Under the pieces are notes generated by a model that saw only the letters and a list, made by a program, of their open reading frames with translations, did not search any database and was not told the DNA's origin. A stretch of 64,000 nucleotides of DNA from an uncultured Winogradskyella sp. (GTDB lineage Bacteria; Bacteroidota; Bacteroidia; Flavobacteriales; Flavobacteriaceae): assembly GCF_947495255.1 (NCBI RefSeq), contig NZ_CANLYI010000010.1:1-64000 (forward strand), written 5' to 3'. The position numbers and the translations under genes are program-made. Shown here one piece after another: positions 21,161 to 30,533 of the stretch; positions within the stretch are counted from its first letter, which is position 1, and each line of letters starts with the position of its first letter.

Positions 21161-21715
21161 ATGAAAAACACATTATACACTCTGTTAATTTGCGTACTTC
21201 TATTAACTAGTTGTTCTACAAAAGAAGTCAATCCTTTTTTAATTAAAAAAGATCATATCGGTTTACTAACCGACTCAACACAAGTAAAAGATTTAGAAGC
21301 TATATTTAGTAAAGATTCTATTGTACGCTACATTGCAGGTGATGAGTTTGTTGGTTCTGTCAATACTATTGAAGTATTTGAAAAAGGCGGAAAAAAATTA
21401 TTAGATTTATCTCCAAGGGAAGCTTTAGATTCTACTTCTGTAATTGCAAGTGTTCGTGTTTTAGATGAACGCTACAAAACAGAAAAAAATATTTCTGCCC
21501 TAAGCACATTTAAAGACATTAAGGATACTTATAAAATCTCTAAAGTTGATAATCTTATAAACGTTATTGTAGTTTCTGTAAATGAAATTAATGCTTCGTT
21601 TACTATCGACAAAAAAGAATTACCTGCTAGTATGCGTTTTGATATGGATATGACGATTGACACAATTCAAATCCCAGAAAAAGCTAAGGTTAAATATTTT
21701 ATGATTCATTGGTAG
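21161..21715 (+). CDS. Lipoprotein of unknown function
   Basis: The 184-residue product starts with a signal peptide and the lipobox LTSC (Cys18), so it should be lipid-anchored in the envelope. The mature part is a mixed alpha/beta domain with no motif I recognise. It follows the HerA-like gene by 29 bases on the same strand and is probably co-transcribed with it; a functional link between a cytoplasmic ATPase and this lipoprotein is not evident. The frame is intact. Confidence 0.72.
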   Translation: MKNTLYTLLICVLLLTSCSTKEVNPFLIKKDHIGLLTDSTQVKDLEAIFSKDSIVRYIAGDEFVGSVNTIEVFEKGGKKLLDLSPREALDSTSVIASVRVLDERYKTEKNISALSTFKDIKDTYKISKVDNLINVIVVSVNEINASFTIDKKELPASMRFDMDMTIDTIQIPEKAKVKYFMIHW

Positions 21716-21771
21716 ACTAGACCTCAGCTGACAGTCTCTAGAAAGTAGTCACAGTTCTTATATAAAAAACT

Positions 21772-22140
21772 ATGCAAAAGAAATATAAAATTCAAAATTC
21801 ACCATTTGTAGTTCATACAGAAGATGGAAAAATTATAAAAGAACATTTTGGTAATGCGACAGACGGTAACTCTGAGTTAAGCATTGCTCACATGGTTGCT
21901 CCTGCTGGTTGGTCAGAACCTTTTCAGACTCCAGAATTTGATGAATACACCTTTATCATTAAAGGAAAAAAGCAATTTATAATTGATGGTGAAATTATTG
22001 TTTTAGAAGCAGGCCAATCTATTAAAGTAGAGAAAAACACAAGGCTTCAATATTCTAACCCATTTACAGAACCTTGTGAATATTTAGCTATTTGCTTACC
22101 TGCTTTTTCAATAGAATCCGTAAACAGAGAAGACGAATAA
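21772..22140 (+). CDS. Cupin-domain protein
   Basis: This 122-residue cytoplasmic protein fits a single cupin beta-barrel: EPFQTPEFDEYTFIIKGKKQ is cupin motif 1 and LEAGQSIKVEKNTRLQYSN is motif 2. The usual metal-binding histidines of motif 1 are largely missing (the motif has Phe/Asp/Glu), so metal binding is uncertain. The stop is one base before the start of the alpha/beta-hydrolase gene, so the two are co-translated. Its substrate is unknown. Confidence 0.8.
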   Translation: MQKKYKIQNSPFVVHTEDGKIIKEHFGNATDGNSELSIAHMVAPAGWSEPFQTPEFDEYTFIIKGKKQFIIDGEIIVLEAGQSIKVEKNTRLQYSNPFTEPCEYLAICLPAFSIESVNREDE

Positions 22141-22141
22141 T

Positions 22142-22969
22142 ATGAGTAGTTATGTAATGAAATCTATAGGAAAAGCCCTTAATGCGACGAGCTTAGTTTC
22201 ACCTAAAATGGCAACTAAAAAAGCATTATCATTATTTGCTTCACCAAGAAAAGGACGTTACAACGACGCTCAAAAACATGTTATTGAATCCGCTTTTTTT
22301 GAAGAAATCTTATATAAGAAAATGGAAATTGCTACCTACCGTTGGGTTGGAAAAGGCAAAACTGTCCTATTAGCACATGGTTGGGAAAGTAATGCAGCAC
22401 GTTGGGACTATATTTTAGAAGACTTAAAAGCCCAGGATTATAATATCATAGCTTTAGACGCACCTGCACACGGTAGGTCTGATGGAAAACAATTTAATGC
22501 CATTCTGTATTCTGAATTTATAGGTGAAGTCGTTAAAAAATTTCAACCAGATGTTTTAATGGGACATTCTGTTGGTGGTATGGCAAGTGTATTTAGTATG
22601 CACCTTAACGAATTAAATTCAATAGAAAAAATGGTTCTCCTTGGAGCTCCTGCACATTTTACAGGTGTCTTTAGCAGATACAAATCTATGATGGGTTTTA
22701 ATACTAAAATTTCAAAAGGGCTAGACAATATTGTTTTAGAACGTTTTGGACATCCCGTCTCTTATTTTTCTACAGCAAATTTCACAGAATCTATTGCTGC
22801 CAAAGGCTTAATAATTCATGATAAAAAGGATAGAATTATTCCTTATGAAGACGGCCAATTACTAGCCAATCGCTATAAAAATTCAGAATTTATAACAACA
22901 ACGGGATTTGGGCATGGCCTTAAAGATGCTTCCTTGACACCACAGATTATTAGCTTTATTAATGACTAA
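22142..22969 (+). CDS. Alpha/beta hydrolase
   Basis: The 275-residue protein has a complete alpha/beta-hydrolase active site. The oxyanion HGW is at 79-81, DAPAHGRSDG at 106-115, the nucleophile elbow GHSVGG at 141-146 (Ser143), and a late histidine in GFGHGLKD. There is no signal peptide, so it acts in the cytoplasm. It is coupled to the upstream cupin gene and is followed within about 20 bases by rluF, forming a plus-strand run that ends with the VOC gene. The substrate is unknown; lipases and carboxyl esterases have this layout. Confidence 0.84.
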   Translation: MSSYVMKSIGKALNATSLVSPKMATKKALSLFASPRKGRYNDAQKHVIESAFFEEILYKKMEIATYRWVGKGKTVLLAHGWESNAARWDYILEDLKAQDYNIIALDAPAHGRSDGKQFNAILYSEFIGEVVKKFQPDVLMGHSVGGMASVFSMHLNELNSIEKMVLLGAPAHFTGVFSRYKSMMGFNTKISKGLDNIVLERFGHPVSYFSTANFTESIAAKGLIIHDKKDRIIPYEDGQLLANRYKNSEFITTTGFGHGLKDASLTPQIISFIND

Positions 22970-22978
22970 TCTTTATTG

Positions 22979-22986
22979 TACTTTTA
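22979..22986 (+). promoter_or_regulatory. -7-like element adjoining the rluF start
   Basis: TACTTTTA differs from TAnnTTTG only in the last base and lies four bases before the rluF ATG. It also shows that an ATG at 22976 would lie upstream of the start of this transcript. Confidence 0.35.
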
Positions 22987-22990
22987 CAGC

Positions 22991-23755
22991 ATGTCACAAG
23001 AACTAAAACGCCTTAACAAATACCTCAGCGAAGCAGGTTATTGCTCGCGTAGAGCAGCAGACCGATTAATAGAAGCTGGTAGAGTAACCATTAATGATGT
23101 TATCCCAGAAATGGGAACTAAAGTTGCATCGGAAGATGTGGTGAAAGTAGATGGTGAAATTATTGGCGAGCGCAAACAAGACTTTGTATACTTAGCCTTT
23201 AATAAACCTGTTGGCATTGTATGCACTACAGATACGCGTGTTGAAAAGGATAACATTATTGATTACCTCAATTACCCTAAACGTATTTTCCCAATCGGAA
23301 GATTAGATAAACCAAGTGAAGGCTTAATTCTATTAACTGACGATGGTGATATTGTCAACAAGATTTTAAGAGCTAGTAATAATCACGAAAAAGAATATAT
23401 TGTAACTGTAGATATTCCTATTTCTCAAACTTTCATCGAGCGTATGTCTGGCGGCATATATCTTGAAGACTTGGGTAAACGCACCAAAGAATGTGTTGTA
23501 AAAAAGATAGATAAATTTACGTTTAGCATCATCTTAACGCAAGGTTTAAACAGGCAAATCCGTAGAATGTGTGAGTACTTAAATTACGAAGTACAGACCT
23601 TGAAACGTGTTAGAATAATGAACATAAAACTAGACCTATCTTTAGGGCAATACAGAGAACTCACTAAAGAAGAATTTAAAGAATTAAATACCCTTATAAG
23701 TGATTCTATTAAAACCTACGAGCCTAAAACGATAGATCGGTCAAATAAATTTTAA
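22991..23755 (+). CDS. rluF: 23S rRNA pseudouridine synthase, RluF type
   Basis: This enzyme isomerises a uridine in 23S rRNA to pseudouridine (position 2604 for E. coli RluF). I choose the ATG at 22991 (254 residues), because [16 protein letters not shown] begins the S4 RNA-binding domain and the extra five residues upstream look spurious. The S4 domain covers about 5-60. The catalytic aspartate is in [18 protein letters not shown], and the RluB/E/F-type signature [15 protein letters not shown] follows. The assignment to RluF rather than RluB or RluE rests on that signature region and the overall layout, so the exact target site is inferred. Confidence 0.88.
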   Translation: MSQELKRLNKYLSEAGYCSRRAADRLIEAGRVTINDVIPEMGTKVASEDVVKVDGEIIGERKQDFVYLAFNKPVGIVCTTDTRVEKDNIIDYLNYPKRIFPIGRLDKPSEGLILLTDDGDIVNKILRASNNHEKEYIVTVDIPISQTFIERMSGGIYLEDLGKRTKECVVKKIDKFTFSIILTQGLNRQIRRMCEYLNYEVQTLKRVRIMNIKLDLSLGQYRELTKEEFKELNTLISDSIKTYEPKTIDRSNKF

Positions 23756-23757
23756 TT

Positions 23758-24177
23758 ATGGCATTATCTCCTTTTCATTTGGCAATTCCGGTTTCAAATT
23801 TAGCAGAAGGCAGAAACTTCTATTCAAACATTTTAAACTTTGAAGAAGGCAGAAGCAGCGACCATTGGGTAGATTATAATTTCTTTGGCCATCAATTAGT
23901 CATTCATTACAAACCGAAAAGTGAAGATAATTCACATACCAATTCTGTAGATGGCAAAGATGTTCCTATACCGCATTTTGGTGTTGTTTTACCATGGGAA
24001 ACATTTCAACAATTTGCAGAACTACTAAAATCAAAAGGCATTACATTTATTATTGAACCTTATATAAGATTTGAAGGACAAGTTGGCGAACAAGCTACTA
24101 TGTTTTTTAAAGACCCTTCTGGTAATGCTTTGGAGTTTAAAGCTTTTAAAGATATGAGCCAGTTATTTGCTAAGTAA
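23758..24177 (+). CDS. VOC-fold (glyoxalase/dioxygenase superfamily) protein
   Basis: This 139-residue protein has the vicinal-oxygen-chelate pattern. It opens with [19 protein letters not shown], has a central [10 protein letters not shown], and ends with [17 protein letters not shown]. Candidate metal ligands are His6 (PFHLAIP), the His in IPHFG, and the Glu near the end (ALEFK). The superfamily covers glyoxalases, extradiol dioxygenases and antibiotic-binding proteins; the substrate here cannot be told. It starts two bases after the rluF stop and converges with the YwaF-like gene with only two bases between the stops and no terminator. Confidence 0.83.
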   Translation: MALSPFHLAIPVSNLAEGRNFYSNILNFEEGRSSDHWVDYNFFGHQLVIHYKPKSEDNSHTNSVDGKDVPIPHFGVVLPWETFQQFAELLKSKGITFIIEPYIRFEGQVGEQATMFFKDPSGNALEFKAFKDMSQLFAK

Positions 24178-24179
24178 GC

Positions 24180-24890
24180 TTAATTTTTTCTTGTTAAGTA
24201 AAAAGACAAATAAATCAATAAAAACAGTGGGACAACGATTAACTGAACCACTATAATATACATAGGCCATTCTCCAAAATAATCTAAGACAGAAGCGGAT
24301 TTAGGCTTATGGTTGAGGTAGAAATAATTAGCATCTAACAGATAATTTAACCCTATCATTATTACCACATAAATTTGAAGCGCCAAAAATGATTTAAAAA
24401 CGCTTTTTAACTTTGGCTTCATGTTAAAGACAAACACATAGAAGAATATTACAGATAGTAATCCTAAGTGCACAACCCAATATCTAAAATAATCAAAGCT
24501 AGGAAATCCATCTGTTATATCTGGCGTTATTACGGCTTGTAAAGTCCCTCCAATAATCCAAAATAGTAAAATTTCGAACATCCAATATTTACGATAGCGT
24601 GTAAAAAATGGAATCAATAAAGCCATTAAGCTACAGAGGTAAAGTGGTAAATCGGTTTTAAAATTGTAATTATCGAAAAGCATTCGATATAAATGAAAAC
24701 CAATCAGCGTTAAAGACACAAACCATCCTAAATAATGAATGGCTTTTTGTTGCTGGAGTTTGGTAAAATTCTTTCTTGAATAATTTATGAGAAAAGCAGT
24801 AAATACAATTGTAAAAAGAATAGGGAGAATATGCTGAAAACTACCTATCGTAACTTTTGATGATACGATAAGTAGTTCTAATAAAATCAT
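24180..24890 (-). CDS. YwaF/TIGR02206-like integral membrane protein
   Basis: This 236-residue protein has about six or seven hydrophobic helices and little soluble sequence. The region LPLYLCSLMALL, the IIGGTLQAVITPD segment and the terminal helices fit the YwaF (TIGR02206) family of bacterial membrane proteins, whose function is not established. It starts six bases after the folD stop on the same strand, so they form an operon. Nothing in the sequence suggests a link to folate metabolism beyond this position. Confidence 0.8.
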   Translation of the reverse strand: MILLELLIVSSKVTIGSFQHILPILFTIVFTAFLINYSRKNFTKLQQQKAIHYLGWFVSLTLIGFHLYRMLFDNYNFKTDLPLYLCSLMALLIPFFTRYRKYWMFEILLFWIIGGTLQAVITPDITDGFPSFDYFRYWVVHLGLLSVIFFYVFVFNMKPKLKSVFKSFLALQIYVVIMIGLNYLLDANYFYLNHKPKSASVLDYFGEWPMYIIVVQLIVVPLFLLIYLSFYLTRKN

Positions 24891-24896
24891 ATAAAA

Positions 24897-25781
24897 TTAT
24901 CTATTAAGGTTTCTATGTCTCTCTCTTGCAATTAATGTATTTTTTAAAAGCATTGCAATAGTCATTGGTCCTACACCTCCAGGAACTGGAGTAATATAAC
25001 TTGCTTTTTTACTTACTGCATCAAAATCTACATCACCTGTAATGTAATAACCTTTTTCGGAATCGTCTGGTACTCTTGTAATACCAACATCAATAATTAC
25101 TACATCATCCTTAACCATTTCTGCCTTTAAAAATTTAGGAATACCTAATGCCGAAATTATAATATCTGCTTGTGATGTAATCTGAGTAATGTTCTTAGTA
25201 TGGCTATGTGTTAAAGTTACAGTTGAGTTCCCTGGAAAACCTTTTCTTCCCATTAAAATACTCATAGGACGACCCACAATATGCGAACGACCGATAACAA
25301 CCGTGTGCTTTCCTTTGGTTTCAACCTCGTATCTATCTAATAGCTCTAAAATACCAAATGGTGTTGCAGGAATAAATGTAGACATGTCTAATGCCATTTT
25401 CCCAAAGTTCATTGGGTGAAACCCATCAACATCTTTGTTTGGATCTACAGCCATTAATACTTTTTGCGTATTAATTTGAGGAGGTAATGGTAATTGAATT
25501 ATAAAACCATCAATAGCATCATTATTGTTTAGCTCCTCTATTTTATCTAAAAGTTCAACTTCGCTTGTAGTATTAGATAAACGTACCATTGTAGATTCAA
25601 ACCCAACACGCTCACATGCTCTAACTTTACTACCAACGTAAGTTAAACTTGCACCATCATTACCAACAATTACAGCTGCCAAATGCGGTACTTTTTCACC
25701 ATTAGCTTTCATCTTATCGACTTCGGCTTTGATTTCGTTTTTAATGTCGTTGCTTACTTTTTTTCCGTCTAAAATTGTCAT
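24897..25781 (-). CDS. folD: Bifunctional methylene-THF dehydrogenase/methenyl-THF cyclohydrolase
   Basis: FolD interconverts 5,10-methylene- and 10-formyl-tetrahydrofolate in the cytoplasm, supplying one-carbon units for purines and formyl-Met. The 294 residues are standard length. The active-site segment YVGSKVRACERVGF carries the catalytic lysine. QLPLPPQ, DVDGFHP, the Rossmann segment GRSHIVGRP and the C-terminal PVPGGVGPMT signature are all present. It is the first gene of an operon with the YwaF-like membrane protein. A 128-base gap separates it from ffh upstream. Confidence 0.96.
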   Translation of the reverse strand: MTILDGKKVSNDIKNEIKAEVDKMKANGEKVPHLAAVIVGNDGASLTYVGSKVRACERVGFESTMVRLSNTTSEVELLDKIEELNNNDAIDGFIIQLPLPPQINTQKVLMAVDPNKDVDGFHPMNFGKMALDMSTFIPATPFGILELLDRYEVETKGKHTVVIGRSHIVGRPMSILMGRKGFPGNSTVTLTHSHTKNITQITSQADIIISALGIPKFLKAEMVKDDVVIIDVGITRVPDDSEKGYYITGDVDFDAVSKKASYITPVPGGVGPMTIAMLLKNTLIARERHRNLNR

Positions 25782-25909
25782 GCTGTTGGTTATTGTTTTC
25801 TAGCAAAAGCGCAATTGCGCAAATTTTTACTTGGTTATAAATTATATCTACTAAAAGTCTACTTAAAAATAGGTGCTACGATTAGCAACTGAACATTAAG
25901 ATTGCAAAA

Positions 25910-27241
25910 TTATTTAGGCATATTCTGCATCATCTGCATCATACGTTTTCCACCACCACCTTGCATCATCTTCATCATCTTACTCATTTGAGTAAATTGC
26001 TTTAAGAGTTGATTTACTTCTTGTACAGACGTACCAGAACCTTTACCTATTCTCTTTTTACGACTCGCATTGATAACAGAAGGGTTAGAACGTTCTTCTG
26101 GTGTCATAGAATGAATAATGGCTTCAATACCTTTAAAAGCATCGTCATCAATATCAATATCTTTCATCATTTTTCCTGCTCCAGGAATCATGCCTACTAA
26201 ATCTTTCATATTACCCATTTTCTTGATTTGCTGAATCTGTTTTAAGAAATCATCAAACCCAAACTGGTTTTTAGCAATCTTCTTTTGAAGTTTTCTTGCC
26301 TCTTCTTCATCAAACTGCTCTTGAGCACGTTCAACTAAAGACACAACATCACCCATTCCTAAAATACGATCTGCCATACGTGATGGATAGAAGACATCAA
26401 TTGCTTCCATCTTTTCACCAGTACCAATAAATTTAATTGGCTTGTTTACTACAGATTTAATAGAAATTGCCGCTCCACCTCGTGTATCACCATCTAATTT
26501 GGTAAGGATTACACCATCAAAATTTAAAATATCATTAAAGGCTTTTGCTGTATTTACAGCATCTTGACCTGTCATTGAATCCACAACAAACAAAGTTTCT
26601 TGTGGCTGAATAGCTTTGTGAATATTAGAGATTTCAGTCATCATCGCTTCATCTACAGCTAAACGACCTGCTGTATCAATAATAACAACATTATGACCAT
26701 TAGCTTTTGCGTGAGCAATACCTGCTTGCGAAATAGCTACAGGATCATTATTACCTCTATCACTAAAAACCTCAACACCTATTTGATCACCTACAACATG
26801 TAATTGATCAATTGCAGCCGGACGATAAACATCACAAGCAACTAATAAAGGCTTTTTAGTTTTTTTATTTTTTAAATAATTGGCAAGCTTACCAGAGAAA
26901 GTGGTTTTACCAGACCCTTGAAGACCTGACATTAAAATCACACTAGGATTACCAGAAAGATTAATACCTTCTGCATCGCCTCCCATTAATTCGGTTAATT
27001 CGTCTTTAACGAGCTTCACCATTAATTGACCAGGTTGCAATGTTGTTAATACATCTTGACCAAGTGCTTTTTCTTTTACACGTACGGTAAATTCCTTTGC
27101 AATTTTAAAGTTAACATCGGCATCTAAAAGCGCACGTCTTACTTCTTTAAGCGTCTCAGCAACATTTACTTCTGTAATGCTACCATGACCTTTTAATACG
27201 TGTAACGCTTTATCTAACTTATCACTTAAATTATTGAACAT
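25910..27241 (-). CDS. ffh: Signal recognition particle protein Ffh
   Basis: Ffh binds signal sequences of nascent membrane proteins and, with 4.5S RNA and FtsY, delivers them to SecYEG. The 443-residue protein has the N domain, the GTPase G domain (GLQGSGKT at 106-113, DTAGRL, TKLDGD) and a methionine-rich M domain whose C-terminal tail is MQGGGGKRMMQMMQNMPK. The 4.5S RNA gene is not visible nearby. The promoter lies 59 bases upstream of the start; the leader holds two copies of GCAGTCTG (27260-27267 and 27275-27282), whose meaning is unclear. Confidence 0.97.
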   Translation of the reverse strand: MFNNLSDKLDKALHVLKGHGSITEVNVAETLKEVRRALLDADVNFKIAKEFTVRVKEKALGQDVLTTLQPGQLMVKLVKDELTELMGGDAEGINLSGNPSVILMSGLQGSGKTTFSGKLANYLKNKKTKKPLLVACDVYRPAAIDQLHVVGDQIGVEVFSDRGNNDPVAISQAGIAHAKANGHNVVIIDTAGRLAVDEAMMTEISNIHKAIQPQETLFVVDSMTGQDAVNTAKAFNDILNFDGVILTKLDGDTRGGAAISIKSVVNKPIKFIGTGEKMEAIDVFYPSRMADRILGMGDVVSLVERAQEQFDEEEARKLQKKIAKNQFGFDDFLKQIQQIKKMGNMKDLVGMIPGAGKMMKDIDIDDDAFKGIEAIIHSMTPEERSNPSVINASRKKRIGKGSGTSVQEVNQLLKQFTQMSKMMKMMQGGGGKRMMQMMQNMPK

Positions 27242-27300
27242 GTTTCTAGTATTCTATTTGCAGTCTGCAAGAAAGCAGTCTGTAATTATTTAATAAGCTG

Positions 27301-27308
27301 CAAATTTA
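27301..27308 (-). promoter_or_regulatory. Predicted -7 element of ffh
   Basis: TAAATTTG on the minus strand matches TAnnTTTG exactly and lies 59 bases before the ffh ATG. No -33 TTG is visible. Confidence 0.5.
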
Positions 27309-27413
27309 AGAATTTATGAGGGAATTACTAATGTGTTTAAGAATTAGTTTTTAGATATATATAAAGGTTTAAGAAGATAAAAATATAAATTAATTGACTA
27401 AATACCATAAAAT

Positions 27414-27445
27414 AAAAAGAGCCACTAAAACTAGCGACTCTTTTT
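27414..27445 (-). terminator. Terminator of the repeat-lipoprotein gene
   Basis: AAAAAGAG / CTCTTTTT arms, with two interior mismatches before the CTA/TAG pairs, form a hairpin 47 bases after the stop at 27493. A T-rich stretch follows on the minus strand. Confidence 0.75.
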
Positions 27446-27492
27446 CATCAACTTAACTAACTTACTAAAATTACTAACTTTTAGTACTTTCT

Positions 27493-30429
27493 TTATTCAC
27501 AGGTTCTATCTAGAACTATTTCATTACTACTATCATTAACGTTAAGCAACACTAACTGTTCTGCAGTACATTCTACAACTAACCAACTTCCGTTGATGGC
27601 TTGAATATTTGGACCAGCTACATTAGAAAACTCTATAATCACACCATCATTAGGTTGAGATGTAGACCATGCGGCATCTATTGTTGTTGTATCATTATAT
27701 ATCACTACAATGCCTGAATTTTGTTCGAAACTAAAATTATAACCAATTAGATTGTCACTTCCGTTGTAACTCGTAATATTCCATAGACATTGGGTTAAAA
27801 CCCCATCAATATCTGCTTCTGTACAGCTTCCTGAACTACAATCATTAACGATTAATTGAATAGGAAATATTTCAAATTCATCATTAATTACTACTCTAGC
27901 ATAAATAGTAGAATTTAATTCTACTGTACTATAAGATGAAGGATTTGAAATAGGGTTTACACTTGAATAAGCATCAGCTTGCGACTCATGATAGGTTACA
28001 ACATCTGCACTTGGCGTACAATTAGCGAAGGCTATTGGAAGATTAAATTCATAGAGCACAGTTGCATCAGTATAACAAGTTTCTAGAACAGCATCAAAAC
28101 TTTGGAAACAATCAAAAGCACCAACACAATCTGTAGTATTTAGATACACTGTGAATACCTCAAAATTCCCGCTCTCAGATTCAATTCTTAAATAGACTTC
28201 TGCTACTAAAGTTGCGTATGCTTCTGTATTTGCGATAGCATTTGTATCATTCTGTGCATCTATTAAAGTTTCATGGAATGATGGATAATAAACTTCAGTA
28301 CAATCTATCAATCCTATTGTTCCAGCATTTAAATTATAAACAGGCACATTATTAGGCTGGTTACATTCTACAATTTCAAAATCACTAAAACAATTAAAAA
28401 CAGCATCATTACAAGATTCAACTATAAGCTCTAATTCTTGCACAGCATACTCGTGAGTATCTTGATTAAACACTCTAAAGTATACGGTTTGAGATTCTAA
28501 CTCTAAAGGTGTTGTTAATGTAATATTTAGATGATTAGTGGTATTTACGGCATCTTGATATGTTGGATGATAACTTCCGGCTATTGGATATAGACCAATG
28601 CATTCTGATGTTTGCGGACTATTAGTTTCTATAACAAATGTGGCTAAACCATCATTATCATTATCGCATTCTTGAGACAATAAATAGATAGAGTAACAAT
28701 CTAAAAGCGCTTGATTATTTACTTCACAAGCTTGATCTAAAGTAATTTGATTACTACCATTAACTAGAAATAAACTTCCAGGGTTACATTCTATAATTTG
28801 CCATTGTCCATTTAAAACTTCAAATCCTTGTTGAAACTCTAAATTGACAAAAACACCTGTTCCGATTGTTTCGAGATTCCAAGTGCCGATTTGAGATTCT
28901 AAATTATCTACCCCTTCAACAAAAATTTCGCTATTACTTCCAAAATGAACATAAACAGGTATAAATGAATCCAATAAATTAGTTTGTAATAACCATGCGC
29001 ATTCTAACATTGTTGCATTAATATCTTCAACTGAACAACCTAAATCTCCTAAACAATCTTGTTCTAGTTCGAGTACAGTATTGTCTTGTATAATTATTAA
29101 TTCATTTGAGGAATCATCATCGTCATTACAAGAGATAATTAACCATTCGCCTTCTAAATTATCTTGAAATGCTGTTAAGTTTGAAAATGTTAGTGCAACA
29201 CCATTCTCTGTTGAAGACAAACTCCAATACCCACCAATTGCAGATGCCGCCATACCTTCTGAGATTTGCAGCTCACCATTGTCATTAAAAATTAATTGAT
29301 AATTAGCATAAGTATCTGTACCATCTGTAAAATCCCAAGGACATTGTTGCAAAATGCTACTGATATCTGTAATTGAGCAGTCTAAATCATCGTCACAATC
29401 TTGTTCAAAATACATACCTGTTCCGCCAACTGTGAGATGTTCAAATCTTAACTCGTCATCATCACATTCTACCAATAGCCAATTTCCAAATTGCGCTTCG
29501 TAATAATAAAATGATTCAATATGAAGTTCTAAACCAGCATCTGTTTCATTAATTTCCCAAGAAGTAGTATGTGTTTCTGTAGTAATTCCTTCAATAGTTA
29601 AAACACCGTCTTCATTAAAGTTAAAAATATATGGTCCATCTAAATTATCTACATCATCATTAGTATATAAATACACTTCCCAAGGACACTCTATTAAATT
29701 TAATACAATCGCTTCCTCTAAGCAATCATCATTCTCATCTTCACAAAATTGCTCAGCAGCTTCAATTGCCTCTGCTAATTCCTCGTTACTCGTTACTTCT
29801 AGTATTGCGCCATTAGCATACGCAATAGTTACAGGAAAATTTAAACTCACTATTAAGGCATTATCCTCTTCTTCTAATTCATTTAAAAAATCATATAAAG
29901 CTTCATCACTTTCAATAAGTACAGTCTCTACTAGGTTAAAGCCAGAATTAAAAACAGAAAACGAAATAGGATAAACAAAATCAGCACATTCAATAACATC
30001 GTTATCCGTTTCAATACATTCATCAATAAATGTTTGAAGCTGATCTGCATTGTCAATAATAATTTCACTGTAATCACTATATATTATGGTAATAGGAAAT
30101 ATAAAATCTAAGGCATCATCAACAGAAACGTCATCTAATAAATCTTCAAGTTCCGCTAAATCGGCTTCAGTTTCTATAATTATTGTGATATCGCTTACTA
30201 CAATAGTTACTGGTAATTCTACTGAAAAGCAACTTGCATTATCTAAAAAATCATCTGCAGCACCATCATTAGTAGCTGTTCTACTAATTAGGTTTGCCAA
30301 AGTAGAATTTGGCACTATAGTTTCTTGCTCATTTGGATTCTCAATTTCAGTAACCTCATCTTGACAAGATGTAAAGGCGAAAAGCGCAAAAAGGATACAG
30401 GTAAATAAGTAATTGATTTTGAATTTCAT
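27493..30429 (-). CDS. Very large acidic lipoprotein with three repeat types
   Basis: The 978-residue product has a signal peptide with lipobox FTSC (Cys22). I see three internal repeat types. Type A, about four copies at 67-235, has FPxTI followed by an acidic helix (as LELEDLLDD). Type B, four copies at about 248-345, 363-459, 477-568 and 881-977, starts with C-P/L/A-W, has a beta-rich core and ends in a Glu-or-Asp-rich Cys segment. Type C, three copies at about 578-673, 680-768 and 774-864, has the Y.PS/YHES..DA pattern and a closing C. The protein is rich in Asp, Glu, Ser and Thr, as expected for an exposed surface protein. It is divergent from an ECF sigma/FecR/TonB-receptor set. I do not recognise a named family; adhesion or ligand presentation is an inference. 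Confidence 0.85.
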   Translation of the reverse strand: MKFKINYLFTCILFALFAFTSCQDEVTEIENPNEQETIVPNSTLANLISRTATNDGAADDFLDNASCFSVELPVTIVVSDITIIIETEADLAELEDLLDDVSVDDALDFIFPITIIYSDYSEIIIDNADQLQTFIDECIETDNDVIECADFVYPISFSVFNSGFNLVETVLIESDEALYDFLNELEEEDNALIVSLNFPVTIAYANGAILEVTSNEELAEAIEAAEQFCEDENDDCLEEAIVLNLIECPWEVYLYTNDDVDNLDGPYIFNFNEDGVLTIEGITTETHTTSWEINETDAGLELHIESFYYYEAQFGNWLLVECDDDELRFEHLTVGGTGMYFEQDCDDDLDCSITDISSILQQCPWDFTDGTDTYANYQLIFNDNGELQISEGMAASAIGGYWSLSSTENGVALTFSNLTAFQDNLEGEWLIISCNDDDDSSNELIIIQDNTVLELEQDCLGDLGCSVEDINATMLECAWLLQTNLLDSFIPVYVHFGSNSEIFVEGVDNLESQIGTWNLETIGTGVFVNLEFQQGFEVLNGQWQIIECNPGSLFLVNGSNQITLDQACEVNNQALLDCYSIYLLSQECDNDNDGLATFVIETNSPQTSECIGLYPIAGSYHPTYQDAVNTTNHLNITLTTPLELESQTVYFRVFNQDTHEYAVQELELIVESCNDAVFNCFSDFEIVECNQPNNVPVYNLNAGTIGLIDCTEVYYPSFHETLIDAQNDTNAIANTEAYATLVAEVYLRIESESGNFEVFTVYLNTTDCVGAFDCFQSFDAVLETCYTDATVLYEFNLPIAFANCTPSADVVTYHESQADAYSSVNPISNPSSYSTVELNSTIYARVVINDEFEIFPIQLIVNDCSSGSCTEADIDGVLTQCLWNITSYNGSDNLIGYNFSFEQNSGIVVIYNDTTTIDAAWSTSQPNDGVIIEFSNVAGPNIQAINGSWLVVECTAEQLVLLNVNDSSNEIVLDRTCE

Positions 30430-30533
30430 AGCGTTGCTAATTTTCCTATTTATTATAAAACAGTTAAAAAGACAAAAGCCCTACTCTCAATTATTAAAAT
30501 ATTATTTATAATTTGTGGCACCTATTAAAAGCT

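Noticed and set aside
19593..21715. HerA-like ATPase with a neighbouring gene as a possible anti-phage system
   Set aside because: No NurA, SIR2, nuclease or other effector is encoded next to it. The neighbour is a lipoprotein, and the DUF853 family is widespread outside defence loci.
27260..27282. Two copies of GCAGTCTG in the ffh leader
   Set aside because: The 8-bp direct repeat with a 7-base spacer is short and alone, and no regulator or RNA structure is suggested by it.
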